A DNA stretch of 51,202 nt, taken from NCBI GenBank assembly GCA_010119095.1, contig SAAG01000003.1, positions 1 to 51,202 on the forward strand, in the 5' to 3' direction. The translations under genes and the position numbers were made by a program. Source of the DNA: Candidatus Altimarinota bacterium. GTDB lineage: Bacteria; Patescibacteriota; Gracilibacteria; BD1-5; UBA6164. The notes below the pieces were generated by a model, which searched no databases, was not told the origin of the DNA, and was given only the letters and a program-made list of their open reading frames with translations. The number at the start of each line of letters is the position of its first letter. Within the stretch, counting starts at the first letter, position 1. This document shows, piece after piece, positions 21,225-32,492 of this stretch.

Positions 21225-22247
21225 CTACATAATTATAATATTTTCCCACCTAACTCAAAATTTTCAAGGTAGGTATATTCATGGTTCAATTGTAAATAGC
21301 ATTCATTTTTTTAGTTTTAAATCTCATTTTCTTTCAGAAATCCATGGTTCTTCATGGTTTTGAAGTCCTATTCAATGCCCAGTAGTATGAGTAAAATATT
21401 TTCAATATCAAAAACTTTTTATATAATCTCTAACACATTTATCTAACTCTTTTCAAGTAATTCATTCTTTAACAAAGTTTTTTCATAGCAAATGTGCATT
21501 TTTAACTATTTTTAGAATCTTATTAAAATCATCAAATTGTTCATTTTTTTCTCATATCCAAAAAGTTCTTGTAAAATCACTACAATATCATTGGTAAACA
21601 ACTCACATATCTATTAATAATGGTCAGTTTCAAATAACAGTATTTCATGATTCGTGATGTGGAATCGCACTATTTTTTCAAAATGCTACAATAGAAGGGA
21701 AGCTTTCATCATCTCATCCATTTCTTAAAATAGATCTATTTATTATCTTTCTTACCTCAATTTCTTTTATTCAAATTAATGTCTCCCTTGCATCAAATAG
21801 TTCTTTATATACTTTATTTACTATGCTTATTGCTTTTTTAATCTTATTTAATTCTTCAGTTGATTTAATAATTCTTTTTTCATTAAATATATTATAAGTT
21901 ATTTCTAAATCTTTAGGCTTTATTTCTTTCAATTTTTTATACATATATAAAGGTAAATTTTCCTCTATAACTAGATCTTTTCATCTAAGCAGAGAATCAA
22001 TTTTTATTTCTAAATCTATATCAAGTAGTATATTTTTTATTTTCATCTTATTTCAAAAAAACTTTTTAAACCTTGCTTTAGGTATTTTTTGGATTTTTCA
22101 ATAATATCTAGCATCAAAAATAAGATATATATTCTCATCATCAAAAATTACAGTTCATAAACTTGGATTAAATCAAAGTAGATAGTAAACATTTTTGTTA
22201 ACATATCAATTATCTATATCTTGATGTAAAAAATATGTTTTTGCCAT
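21225..22247 (-). CDS. M24-family Xaa-Pro aminopeptidase-like peptidase
   Basis: A 340-residue 'pita-bread' metallopeptidase similar to PepP/YpdF. The N-terminal creatinase-like domain is followed by the catalytic domain with all five expected metal ligands. Asp is in LLIDMGVVYQG, Asp in CSDFTRTFW, His in THTTGHGIGLQNHEEP, Glu in MLFTIEPGIYLPG and Glu in GVRWENIIIM. The usual RiEd is RWEN here. The protein ends only a few residues after the last ligand. It likely cleaves N-terminal residues before proline in peptides. It faces away from the nif3 gene with a 68-bp shared upstream region. The stop is UAG. Confidence 0.9.
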
Positions 22248-22315
22248 AAAAAAATTTGTAAATAAAATTATTTATATACAATATATCAAAGTATTGTTAA
22301 AATCAAAATTTAATT

Positions 22316-23091
22316 ATGAAAAAACAAGATTTAGTTAATTATTTAGATGATTTCTTAAACATAAAATTATTTACAGATAAATCAAAAAATGGCTTACAAG
22401 TTGATAATAATAAAAGTGAAGTAAAAAAAATAGGATATAGTGTAGATGCTTCAACTTATATATTTGAAAAAGCTAAAAATGAAAATATTGATTTAGTATT
22501 ATGTCATCATGGTATGTACTGGTGATTTGAATCAACATTAGTTTGAATACCATTTAAAAGAGCCAAATTACTTATTGATAATGATATTGCTTTATATGCA
22601 TGTCATCTACCACTTGATGCTCATAGAGAAGTAGGTAACAATATGTGACTTCTAAAATGATTTGTTAATATATTTTGACTAAGAGATTGAGAGTATAGAG
22701 TAGAACCATTTTGAGAATACAATTGAAACACTATTTGATTCTGACTTAGATTTGATAATAAAATTCATATTTCTAGTTTACAAACACTTTTTGCTGAAAC
22801 ACTTCAATTACAAAAAAATTATACAATTTTGCAAATCATGATTTTATAAATAGTATAGCATTTGTAAGCTGATGAGGTTGAGAGGAAATAAAAGAAGCAA
22901 ATACTAAAGGATATGATTTATTTATAACATGAGAGGCTGCACATCATCAAATAATGTGAGCTAAAGAATTATTACAATCTATAATGCTATGTTGACATTA
23001 TGAAACTGAAAAAATTTGACCTAAATTACTTGCATATCATTTAAAAGACAAGTTTGATATTGAAGTGATTTTTTTAGATGAAAAATATTAA
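22316..23091 (+). CDS. Nif3-like dinuclear metal-centre protein, frameshifted
   Basis: A Nif3/YbgI-family protein (GTP cyclohydrolase I type 2 family). The first frame (22316-22849) gives NGLQVDNNKSEVKKIGYSVD, VLCHHGMYWG with the metal-binding HH, and YACHLPLDAHREVGNN. It ends prematurely after an A7 run at 22812-22818. The -1 frame then continues to 23091 with FVSGGGGEEIKEA, YDLFITGEAAHHQIM and CGHYETEKIG, the C-terminal metal ligands of the same family. One extra A would restore a product of about 258 residues. Both halves are needed for one active site, so this is one gene with a frameshift, slippage site or sequence error. The metal-site role is known; the cellular function of the family is not. 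Confidence 0.85.
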
Positions 23092-23113
23092 TTATTATTT
23101 AATAACTAAATAA

Positions 23114-23983
23114 ATGAAAAAAATAACTAAATGTGTTATTCCAGCAGCTTGAATGTGAACAAGATTTTTACCAGCAACTAAAGCATTACCAAAAGAAATG
23201 TTTCCAGTTATCGATAAACCCGTTATGCAAATGCTTGTTGAGGAAGCTGTATGAGCTTGATGTACTGATATAATAATAGTTACTTGAAGAAGTAAAAGAG
23301 CAATCGAAGATCATTTTGATTCAAATTTTGAGCTTGAAGAAAGGTTAGATAAAAGTGGAAAATTTGTATATTTAAAAACAGTAAAATGATTAAACACTTT
23401 AGCAAATATAGTATATGTTAGACAACCTTATCCAAAAGGCGATTGAGATGCTATACTTAGAACAAAAACACTTATCTGAGATGAACCATTTTTAGTGTTT
23501 TTTTGAGATGATATTATAGATAATGAGATTTCTGCTGCAAATCAACTAGTAAAAGCTTATGAAGAAAAGGGAACTCCTATAATTTGTTCAACTGTAGTTT
23601 CAGATGACAGAGTGTCAAATTATGGTATTTTAGAATCAAGTAGTAATGATGATATTTTTAAAGTTGAAAGATTTTTAGAAAAACCAAAAGCCACAGAAAC
23701 AAAATCAAGAAATGCTAATATATGAAAATATGTAATGACTCCAGATATATTTGAATACCTTGAAAAATCAGTACCTCTTAACTGAGATTGAGAAACTAGA
23801 TTAATAGATGCTTTTGAGCTTTTAAGAAGAGAAAAACCAATTCATTGAATAAAAATCAAATGAACTCGGTATGATACTTGAAGTAAATTAGGATTTTTAA
23901 AACTTTGTATAAATGAGTGATTAAAAAGAAATTGATTTAAAGATGAGTTAATTGAATATATTAAAACATTAAAACTAAATTAA
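23114..23983 (+). CDS. galU: UTP--glucose-1-phosphate uridylyltransferase GalU
   Basis: GalU makes UDP-glucose from UTP and glucose-1-phosphate for glycan synthesis. The 289-residue protein starts with the nucleotidyltransferase signature [20 protein letters not shown] at residues 10-29. [32 protein letters not shown] and [10 protein letters not shown] follow. The C-terminal half contains [16 protein letters not shown] and IKGTRYDTGSKLGFL, both typical of GalU. It may supply UDP-sugars to the polymer exported by one of the flippases; this link is inferred. Its 3' end overlaps the convergent gene by 9 bp. Confidence 0.95.
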
Positions 23984-24613
23984 AAAATAGTATACAATAT
24001 ATGATAATGAAAAAAAAGTAATAATAAAAGCAACTAAAAAAGTCATTCTACTTAAATCTTTGTATTTTGCTTTTCATGAAATAATCAAATAAGTGTGTTT
24101 AGGAGATTTTATTATTCAGTCACCTAAATCAAATAAATACTTAATAGTTGCACTACAACTATCAATTCATCATAAACATAGTCAAATGATTTGATCTGAA
24201 TTATTTTCGGGATTAAATCATTTTTCATATAATTTAGGAAATTTTTTTTGAGTAAATGAAGATTTTTCTCAAATACTTATAAATTCTATATTTGAAATAC
24301 TATCTTTGTTAGTTAACTTTTCTGCTCATAAAATTGCACTGTATAGATTTTTGAGTCTATCATTTGTTAATCATAAGATAACATTTCTATCATCAATGTT
24401 TATGTTCTCATTAGTTTCAACTTCTAGTTTAAGTTTCTCATGTGAGTTTATTCAAGCATCTTTTTTTAGAATAGCTAATTCTTCAGCTGTTTTATTTGAT
24501 ATACTAAACTCTGTAGCAATACTTTTATAGATTTCTTTTTTTAGTAAATCTAATTTTATTCTTGATTCATTATTAGTTTCATCATAATTATTTTTATTTT
24601 CTTTATTTTCCAT
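23975..24613 (-). CDS. Hypothetical tail-anchored protein with coiled N-terminus
   Basis: A 212-residue protein that I do not recognise. The first 55 residues are charged and helical (ESRIKLDLLKKEIYKSIATE, then SISNKTAEELAILKKDAG), a little like a DNA-binding helix-turn-helix but not convincingly. The middle is mixed, with IIGLCLGGIDSCSATIKYLF and KSPKHTYLIISGKAKYK. It ends in a single hydrophobic helix, MTFLVAFIITFFSLSYIVYY, giving a tail-anchored topology with the bulk in the cytoplasm. It lies 19 bp downstream of the TPR gene on the same strand and is probably co-transcribed with it. Confidence 0.72.
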
Positions 24614-24632
24614 ACTTAATTTAAAATATTAA

Positions 24633-26081
24633 TTATAATGCATCAAGTTCTTTTTTTATTTCTATAGATATCTTTGATTTTTTATCAATACTATATGCTT
24701 TTTCAAGATATTCTTTTGCCTTATCATTCTTATCTTCTTTTATATATATTAATCACATAACATAATTTAAAGTTTGATTTTTTGGATCAATTTTTAATCA
24801 TTTATTTATATAAATATTTGCTAACGATAATTTTCAATTATCAAGCTCATATTTTCACATATACGAATAAAATATTGGTTCTTTAGGAAATAACTTTATT
24901 CATATTTTTGTCCATTCAGGAATTTTATTGGTTATATTATTTTCTATAGCTTGGTTTATTATTATATTTATATCGTCTTTAGAAATACTTTTTTCGTATT
25001 TAATCATATCATCAAATACCTTAAACATTTTTTCTTTATCACCTAATAAAAAGTAATTATATGCTATTTTTCTTCTGACATTTAATGTATCTCTATATTT
25101 TAATAATATTGCTTTGTTTAAAAATATATTACTGATAATATATTCATTTAGTTTTAAATTAATTATTCATAATATATATGCAGCACTTGAATCGTTTGGA
25201 GCTAATTCAAAATATTTTTTTAAGTAAGTCTGCGATTTTTCATAATTTCATAAATCAAAATAACTTTGAGCAATAATTTGTAAAATAGCTTGATAATCAT
25301 GTTTCTCTTCCAATAATTTTTTTCATAAAAAAATTGAAATAGGATATAATTTTAACTTCATAAAAGCTCAGACAATAAGTGAATTTTTATAGTATAAATC
25401 AACTAATCAAAAATCAGTATATGTTTTAATAGCAAGTTTAATTTCATTCAACTCATTAGACTTAATTGTATCACTGATAGAAATGATTTTTTCGTCAAAA
25501 TTCTTTTTACATTGATGAAAATCCTCTACACAATAAATTGTATTAGAATAAAAATAAATCTTTTCCTCATCTTTAATATTTTCTTTAAGTTCATTAATAA
25601 TTTTTTCTCTTCATGATTTTTTTAGTATATCATTAGTATAAATTAATGACAAAATGTACTTATTAGTATCAAATCATTGATTATTAATTAATTGCTTATA
25701 ATAAACTAATGATTCATTAAAATTTTTTAATTCAAAATATATATCTCATATTTTCTCTATTAACTTATAATCATCAGGAGTTTTATTAAGAGCTATCTTA
25801 TACTGAATAACAGCTAGAGATAATTGGTCGTTTTGAAAAAAATTATCTCATTTGGAAATTATATCTTTTAATTTGAGTCTATTTTTTATTACTTCAAGTT
25901 TACTTTTTATAAGTTTATGTTTATCTTCTTCACTACTAACTTCAGAAATATAATTTCAAGTATTAGTAGATATTATTTTAGTAGTATTATTAAAATTATT
26001 ATAAATTTTTATTCATATGGTTACTAAAAATATTAAGCACAAACAACATATTCCTATAATTAATTTATTTTTCTTTTTCAT
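24633..26081 (-). CDS. Tetratricopeptide-repeat protein with N-terminal membrane anchor
   Basis: A 482-residue protein. The N-terminal segment LIIGICCLCLIFLVTIGIKI is a membrane anchor or uncleaved signal. The rest is helical with degenerate TPR units, for example AVIQYKIALNKTPDDYKLIE then KIGDIYFELKNFNESLVYY near residue 85-120. Another set is at LDNGKLSLANIYINKGLKID and NDKAKEYLEKAYSID near the C-terminus. TPR proteins mediate protein-protein contacts, often in envelope assemblies or pilus biogenesis. Partners are unknown. It is divergent from the flippase at 26198 and upstream of a tail-anchored protein gene. Confidence 0.82.
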
Positions 26082-26197
26082 TATTAATTTATTGATTTTT
26101 TATAATATATACATATTATTATTTTAATGTTTTTTTTCAAGTATATTAAATAAATTATTGCTTGATTATGTATAGTTTATCTTTTTAAATAACTATC

Positions 26198-27679
26198 TTG
26201 TATAAAAAAGTTTTTATAAATACTGCTGCTCAGATATTATCTAAAGCATGAACAGCACTTATCTCTATATTATTACTATCAATTTTAACTAATTACTTAA
26301 CACAAGAATTATTTTGATTGTATTCAAAAGTTTATAATTATTTAGGTATCTTTGCCTTTTTAGCTGATTTATGACTTTATACAATAACAATCAGAGAAAT
26401 TACAAAAAATTCTAACGATACTAAAAATATTGTATCAAATGTTATGACTTTAAGAACAATATTATGAATTATTATAATAGTATTATCAGTATGAATTGCT
26501 TATTTCTTACCATGATACAATAGTAAAATAGCAATAATTTCCATATTTATAATATCACTTTTTACACTAGTATCACTAATTAATTCATCTGTTTTAGCTT
26601 TAATGCAAGCAAAATTAAAGATGGAATTCTCATTATTTTCTGCTATTTTATGAAAATTAGCTACATTTGTATGAATATTATTAACTGTTTTTATTTTTTT
26701 CAAAAAAGATATTATTTCAGATTATTCTTTTCCTTTTTATTTTATAATGTTATCTTGATTGCTTTGAATAACAATTAATACTCTTATGAATTATTTCTAT
26801 ACAAAAAAATTATGTGATATATGATTTTCATTTGATTATAAATATATGAAACATATTTTTAAAATTTCATTACCGTATTGATTAGCATTGTTTTTGTCAG
26901 TTGTTTATTTTAAAGTTGATATTGTTTTATTATCTATAATTGAACCAGAAAAACTATCAAATTATTCAATAGCACTATACAGTTTACCTATGAAAATTGT
27001 TGAAGTATTGATGGTTATTGGATGATTTTACCTAAACTCAATCCTTTGAGAATTATCTAAAAATTTTGAATTAAAAAAACATACAGAAATAAATTCTATA
27101 CTAAATATTTCATTTAAATTGCTTTTTTCTTTTTCACTATTTTTATTAGTTTCATGAACCTTATTTAGAAACAATATAATTGAAATAGTTGCAAATAGGG
27201 AATATATAACAAGTCCTGGGCATATTTATTCATCTTCTAGTGTGTTTTTTATTGTTTTATTAGTATTAGTTTTTTATTTTATTTCAAACTTATTTATTTA
27301 TATACTTATTTCATCAAATAATGAAAAAAAATTATTAAAAATCAATATTATTGTAGCTTTATTTAATATTATTTGAAATATCTTAATAATTCCAAAATAC
27401 TCTTTTATGTGATCTTGAATTGTTACAGTTCTTAGTCAATTATTATTACTAATAATATGATATTTTGAAACAAAAAAAATAACAAAATTTATTTTCCCAA
27501 TTAAGTATATTGTTGTAAATATAATATTTAATGCATGAATATATATTTTAATAAGTAATATTATGCAAACATATACTTTATGATTATATTTTGATATATT
27601 ATGTTATGGCTTTATGTTATGAATAATATACTTATCTTTTTATTATTATTTATTCAAAAAAAATAAATTTATTGTCTAA
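26198..27679 (+). CDS. Oligosaccharide flippase-like membrane protein (TTG start)
   Basis: A 493-residue polytopic protein with about 14 hydrophobic segments, of the polysaccharide biosynthesis/MVF flippase type. The start region KVFINTAAQILSKAGTALIS is the amphipathic beginning common to Wzx proteins. FFLADLGLYTITIREITK-like text (FLADLGLYTITIREITK) matches the 'DfGl....vreia' loop. FPFYFIMLSGLLGITIN and VVYFKVDIVLLSII follow. No in-frame ATG fits; an in-frame UAA at 26189 limits the start, so UUG at 26198 is the best choice. The 3' end overlaps the convergent prepilin gene by 11 bp. Another flippase is at the left edge of the window. Confidence 0.84.
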
Positions 27680-28223
27680 TTTGTTCAAGTACTCAACTAA
27701 TAGAATTTAATCTTAATACTTTTTTAAATCATTTATAATATAACTCAATATCAACAATTTTTTGGTAACTATTTGTACATCAACTTAAAGTTATATTTCA
27801 GTTTTCATATTTTATTGATATATCATCATTAATTGATAATGTTGAATTATTTAATGCTAAAGTATTACATTTAATTGAATGAATATTGTAATGCTCTCAC
27901 AATGGGTTTACACTCATTTGATTATAATAAGTGTTATTTAATCATCAAGTACTATAATATGTTTTTAAATATGATCCAGACTTTGAAAGTTCAATTAAAT
28001 AATAATTTGGAGTTACTAAATCAGCTCATACTCATTTTCAAACTAATGAGTAATTTTTTATAGTATCAAATATTCACACAATTTTATTTGTAAATAAATC
28101 AAGTTTTTGCTTATCAGGTATATCACTTGTATAAAGTTTGGTAATTCATATAGTAATTAATGAAATTATTGTTATTCAAACTAATAGTTCAATTATTGTG
28201 AATGCTTTTTTATTTCTTATCAT
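27669..28223 (-). CDS. Type IV prepilin-like protein
   Basis: A 184-residue protein with a class III signal peptide. After the short basic leader MIRNKKA the motif FTIIELLVGITIISLITIGI matches the prepilin FTxxELLV methylation motif, with Glu at +5. The C-terminal part is mostly beta-like, rich in Asn, Tyr and Ser. Two cysteines (near SIKCNTLAL and LSGCTNSY) could form the pilin disulfide. It would be processed by a PilD-type peptidase and assembled by the PilB-type ATPase encoded at 13316. No peptidase or PilC is in this window. It is divergent from the LPXTG gene. Confidence 0.85.
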
Positions 28224-28334
28224 ATGAAATATTTGTAATTATAATAAATATATAGTATTATTATATATAGTTAATTATTTATATCTTAAATAAATTACAA
28301 CTAAAAACAAATTTTTATTTAATAAAATAATTTT

Positions 28335-29255
28335 ATGAAAAAATTTTTAATTTGAATACTATGTTTCGTATTCACATGAATAAACTTAACTTATTCTGAT
28401 AATTGAATTATTTCAGCTCCTACACTAATAAATTCAACAAGTAACTCAATTAATGTAACATGGAATAAAATAGATAATGCTCTTTGATACTATGTATATT
28501 ACTCTGAAACATCAGGAGATAATTATAAACCATTTTGAGATGCTTATGACGATAACAAAGTAACTATTACATGATTAAAACCTTCTACAACATACTATGT
28601 AGTAATAGCATATCTAGATAAAACAACAAATCAAGAGTCTGCTTTTTCAAAAGAAGGTGTATTTAATACAAAATGATCTTCTAATGAAAAATTTTCACTT
28701 GAAGAAGTAAATGTAAAAAATGCAATTAACCTTGAACTACTATTTAACTCTTCATTAGAAGTAAAAGAAGACACTATAAGAGAATTTAAAATTACTCAAA
28801 ATAATAAAGAAGTTGTTGATGTAAAAGAATCAGTAATAGATGAAGAAAACGATAAAAAACTTAACTTAACACTTGATAAACAACTAACAAAGTGAGAATA
28901 TAAAATTACTGTTATATACCTTACAGATAGTTTATGAAGAAATATAGAAGAATGAATAAACTGAGAATTAAAATTTATTGTAACTGATCAAAATCTATCA
29001 GTAAATATAAATGATAGTAGTGTTGACATAGATTTAATAAATGAAAATATTGAACTAAATTCTTGAGATCCTGAAACAACAGATAATCAATATTATTGAT
29101 TAGCATGAAAATCAATGTCTTGAGTGCTTTCTACAGGTGAAGTTGTTGCATGAGAAAGTAAAAAACTACCTCAAACATGACCAGAAAGTATCTTACTTGT
29201 ATTTATATCAATGATACTTTGAGTTATATATTTAAGAAAAAGAAGTATTGTTTAA
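28335..29255 (+). CDS. LPXTG-anchored surface protein with fibronectin type III domain
   Basis: A 306-residue surface protein. Residues 1-22 are a signal peptide (MKKFLIGILCFVFTGINLTYS). A fibronectin III-like domain follows: APTLINSTSNSINVTWNKID then GYYVYYSETSGDNY and TGLKPSTTYYVVIAYLD. A second beta-rich region spans about residues 120-230. The C-terminus is a canonical cell-wall sorting signal: LPQTG at residues 278-282, the hydrophobic ESILLVFISMILGVIYL, then RKRSIV. This predicts covalent attachment to peptidoglycan by a sortase, which would have to be encoded elsewhere. It ends just before a bidirectional terminator. Confidence 0.87.
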
Positions 29256-29266
29256 TTAAGTAAAAT

Positions 29267-29294
29267 AAAAAAAAGCGATTAATCGCTTTTTTTT
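29267..29294. terminator. Bidirectional terminator between LPXTG gene and lysS
   Basis: A perfect palindrome, AAAAAGCGATTAATCGCTTTT extended by further A and T on each side, between convergent stop codons. It reaches the lysS stop. Confidence 0.8.
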
Positions 29295-31305
29295 ATTTGT
29301 ATAAATTGAAATCTTTGGTAATCTCATCAATTACTTTTTTATCTCAAAAAACCAAAACACCTAGATACTCAATTTCATTATATTTTTTACCAGCAGTATT
29401 TAAAGCAACTTTTTCATCATTTGTTGATTCAAGCATTTCTCTAGTAAATTCAGATAACTCAATTCAATTTTTTTCTTTTGATACTTTTATTAAATTCTTG
29501 ATTTCCTCATTTGAATTAGTTTCTTTTATATTTATAGCATGTTGAATATTTAAATTTATTTCAATAGAATCATGTGTTTTAATTTTATCTTGTAGAAATA
29601 ATTCTTTTCATAACCTTGCTCAAAATGAAGCATTTAGATGTCATACTGTATTTAGTTCTTGCCATTTTTCTTTACAAGCTCATTTATTTATAATTGCTAC
29701 TGCAATTTTTGTTTTTTTAGACTTTCATATTGTTAAATCTTTTTTTTCACTTTTCATTAAAGGGAATAACACAACATCTCTTAAATTGTCTTGACTTGTT
29801 AGAATAGATAAAATTCTTTCTATTCACATTCACCAACCTGATTGAGGAGGCATTCAATATTCCATAGCAAAAACAAAATCATCATCACTACTTGTAGCTT
29901 CATTATCTCATAATTCCTTAGCTTTTGCTTGTTCATAAAAATTCATTCTTTGAACTTCTGGATCAACTAATTCACTGTATGCCTTAAGTATTTCCCATCA
30001 GTTAACAAGTAATTGAAATTGTTCTACTATTTCTGGATTATCATCATTCTGCCTCGCAAGAGGTTGCATCGCTTTAGGGTAATTATAAACAAATGCAGGT
30101 CATACGATACTTGGTCTCAATACTTTTTTATATAAATAATCTATCAATGTTGGTACAAGCATATTGTCCATTCAATCAAATTCAACTCATGCTTTTTTTA
30201 TTTCAGATATTAAAATCTTCTCATCTCAAACTTTATATTTTGATACATCTATTCAACATGCATTTTTAACTCAATCAATATAATCAATTCTTGCAAAAGG
30301 AGTTTTAAAATTAACAAGCTTTTTAACTCCTTGTTTATCTTTAACTTCTATTTCTCTACTCAATTCAGAAATATTATCAAATATATAATCAAACATTTCT
30401 TCTGTAAACTTCATATTATCTTCAAAATTCCACCAAGCAGCATAATGTTCGATAACAGAAAATTCTTGCATATGACTTGGGTCTGATCACTCATTTCTAA
30501 AATCTCTTGCAAACTCAACAACTCTCTCAAATCTACCAACAGTAGCTTTTTTTAAAGCTGTTTCAGGACTAATTCTAAGGTAAAAATCTTCATTAAAGTC
30601 ATTATGGTGAGTTATAAAAGGTGCTGCAGCTGCTCAAGAAGCTGAATTTCACAAAATAGGTGTTTCTATCTCAACAAATCCATTTTTTTCATAAAAATCT
30701 CTAAGAGTTTTTAAAAACTTACTTCTTAGGTTAAGTCTACTAAATGAATCGTCATTCATTATTAAATCAAGATATCTCTGTCTATAAATAGTTTCTTCAT
30801 CAGTTAATCAATGAAATTTTTCAGGTAATGGTCTTATTGCTTTAGCTAATATTTGAAATTCTTTTACAAATAAAGTTAATTCTCAATGTTTAGTTACAAA
30901 TAAATCTCATTTTGTTCATATATAATCTCAAACATCCAAAAATTTTTCACTTATCTTATAAGCTGTTTTATTTTCTCAAGCAATTTCTATATTCTCAACT
31001 ATTTTTCTTCAAGTATTAAAAACAATTTTATCGTTCATAAAACAAACCTGAATAATTCAAGAATTATCTTTTAATTTTGCAAATGCCAACTTTCAATGAC
31101 TTTTATAACTCATAAGCCTTCAAGCAATAGAAAAATCTCATAGTGCACAATTCTCTTGTAAATCCTCAATATTTTTTATATTTTTGCTAGATATGACTTT
31201 ATCTATGTTAGTTTTTCAATGATAATGATTTGCATAAGGAACTATATTAGCATCCTTAAGTTTTTTAATTTTTTTAATTCTGTCAAAAGATTCATTAGAG
31301 TACAT
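29293..31305 (-). CDS. lysS: Lysyl-tRNA synthetase (class II) fused to a DUF2000-like C-terminal domain
   Basis: A 670-residue protein; ordinary class II LysRS has about 490-510. The N-terminal OB fold has [19 protein letters not shown]. The catalytic core has [14 protein letters not shown], motif 2 in [19 protein letters not shown], and motif 3 [14 protein letters not shown] followed by [12 protein letters not shown]. From about residue 532 comes an extra domain: [30 protein letters not shown] and [20 protein letters not shown]. This matches the DUF2000 (peptidyl-tRNA hydrolase 2-like) fold as I recall it. The domain may help in tRNA handling, but that is inference. It is third in an operon after the PKD protein and AI-2E permease genes, 28 bp after the latter. 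Confidence 0.93.
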
Positions 31306-31333
31306 ATAAAAATTAGTTAGTAATTAAATTTTA

Positions 31334-32476
31334 TTATTTTCATTTTATTTCAGCTATTCACTTATCAGCATCTTTCAATAATCATTCAATAAAGTAAAAC
31401 ATACTAACTCAAATAAGTAGTCATGCCATACCAAATAAATGTTCTGATACAATTAGAATGACAAAAGTAAGTGATACAGGTAAATTTAAAAAAGATGATA
31501 CTATTTTTGGATTCAAATAATAAGCTTCAATCATATGAATAATTGAAATAAGTAATAAAATTGCAATAATAACTGAAAATCATCCCATATTATATCATAT
31601 AAATAATATTGGTAATGATGAAATAAAGGTTCATAGAACAGGAATAAATCAACAAACAAAAACAATAACAATTAAAGTTATAAAATATGGAAAAAGCATT
31701 CAATTATTATAAATCATTCATATAAAATACATTCAAATAGCAGTTAATATAGTATTTGTTAATGCTATTAATGATTGAGCTTTAAATATCAGTCAAAAAC
31801 TTTTTACAATTCTTTCAAAAAAATCAGAGTATTCATGATAGAAAAAAGAAAAATTAGAATTTTTAATTCATAAAAAATATTTTTTAAGTTTATGTCTATC
31901 CACAATAAATACATAACTTAATATTAGTGATAACAATATTTTAATAAATAAAATTCATGCACTTTTAAGTTTATTAAATATATCGAAAACTATATTTATA
32001 TCTTGTGTATTAACAACTTCAGTAATACTTCATCACAATTCAGTATTAAATGCTATTAAATCTTGTAATTTTGTAACCACATTATCAACCTCATTTTTTA
32101 TAAAAGGTACTTTTTCAGGTAAACTAACAAGTTCATCAACAATTTTAGGTAATACATTAGATAATGTAAAAACAAGCATTATTATTAAAATAATATATTC
32201 AACTAAAACTATAGCATTAATAGATATAACTTTTTTTAATATTTTTCTAAGTTTATTTTTTGAAACTATTTCATCAATAAAATTATCAATTTTATTTTTT
32301 ATAAAAAAACCAAGTGATGAAAATAAATATGCAAAAATAAAGGTTAAGAAAAAAATAAATATAAAATCAAAAAGTATATAAAAAAACAGTATTAATAATA
32401 AGTATGCAACTATTTTTTTTATAAACTTTTTTGTTAAAAAAAACTTAGAAAATTTTTTTACTTCAATTTGGCTCAT
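31334..32476 (-). CDS. AI-2E-family transporter (PerM/YdiK type permease)
   Basis: A 380-residue membrane protein of the AI-2E (UPF0118) family. Hydrophobic segments occur at residues 18-50 (IVAYLLLILFFYILFDFIFI and the next helix), about 75-100, and then in the C-terminal two-thirds. The signature GFIPVLGTFISSLPILFIGY lies near residue 280, followed by HMIEAYYLNPKIV, both strongly family-typical. Substrates vary and are mostly unknown; some members export small signals or act as Na/H antiporters. It starts 16 bp after the PKD gene and ends 28 bp before lysS on the same strand. Confidence 0.9.
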
Positions 32477-32492
32477 ATAGACTAATTAAAAA

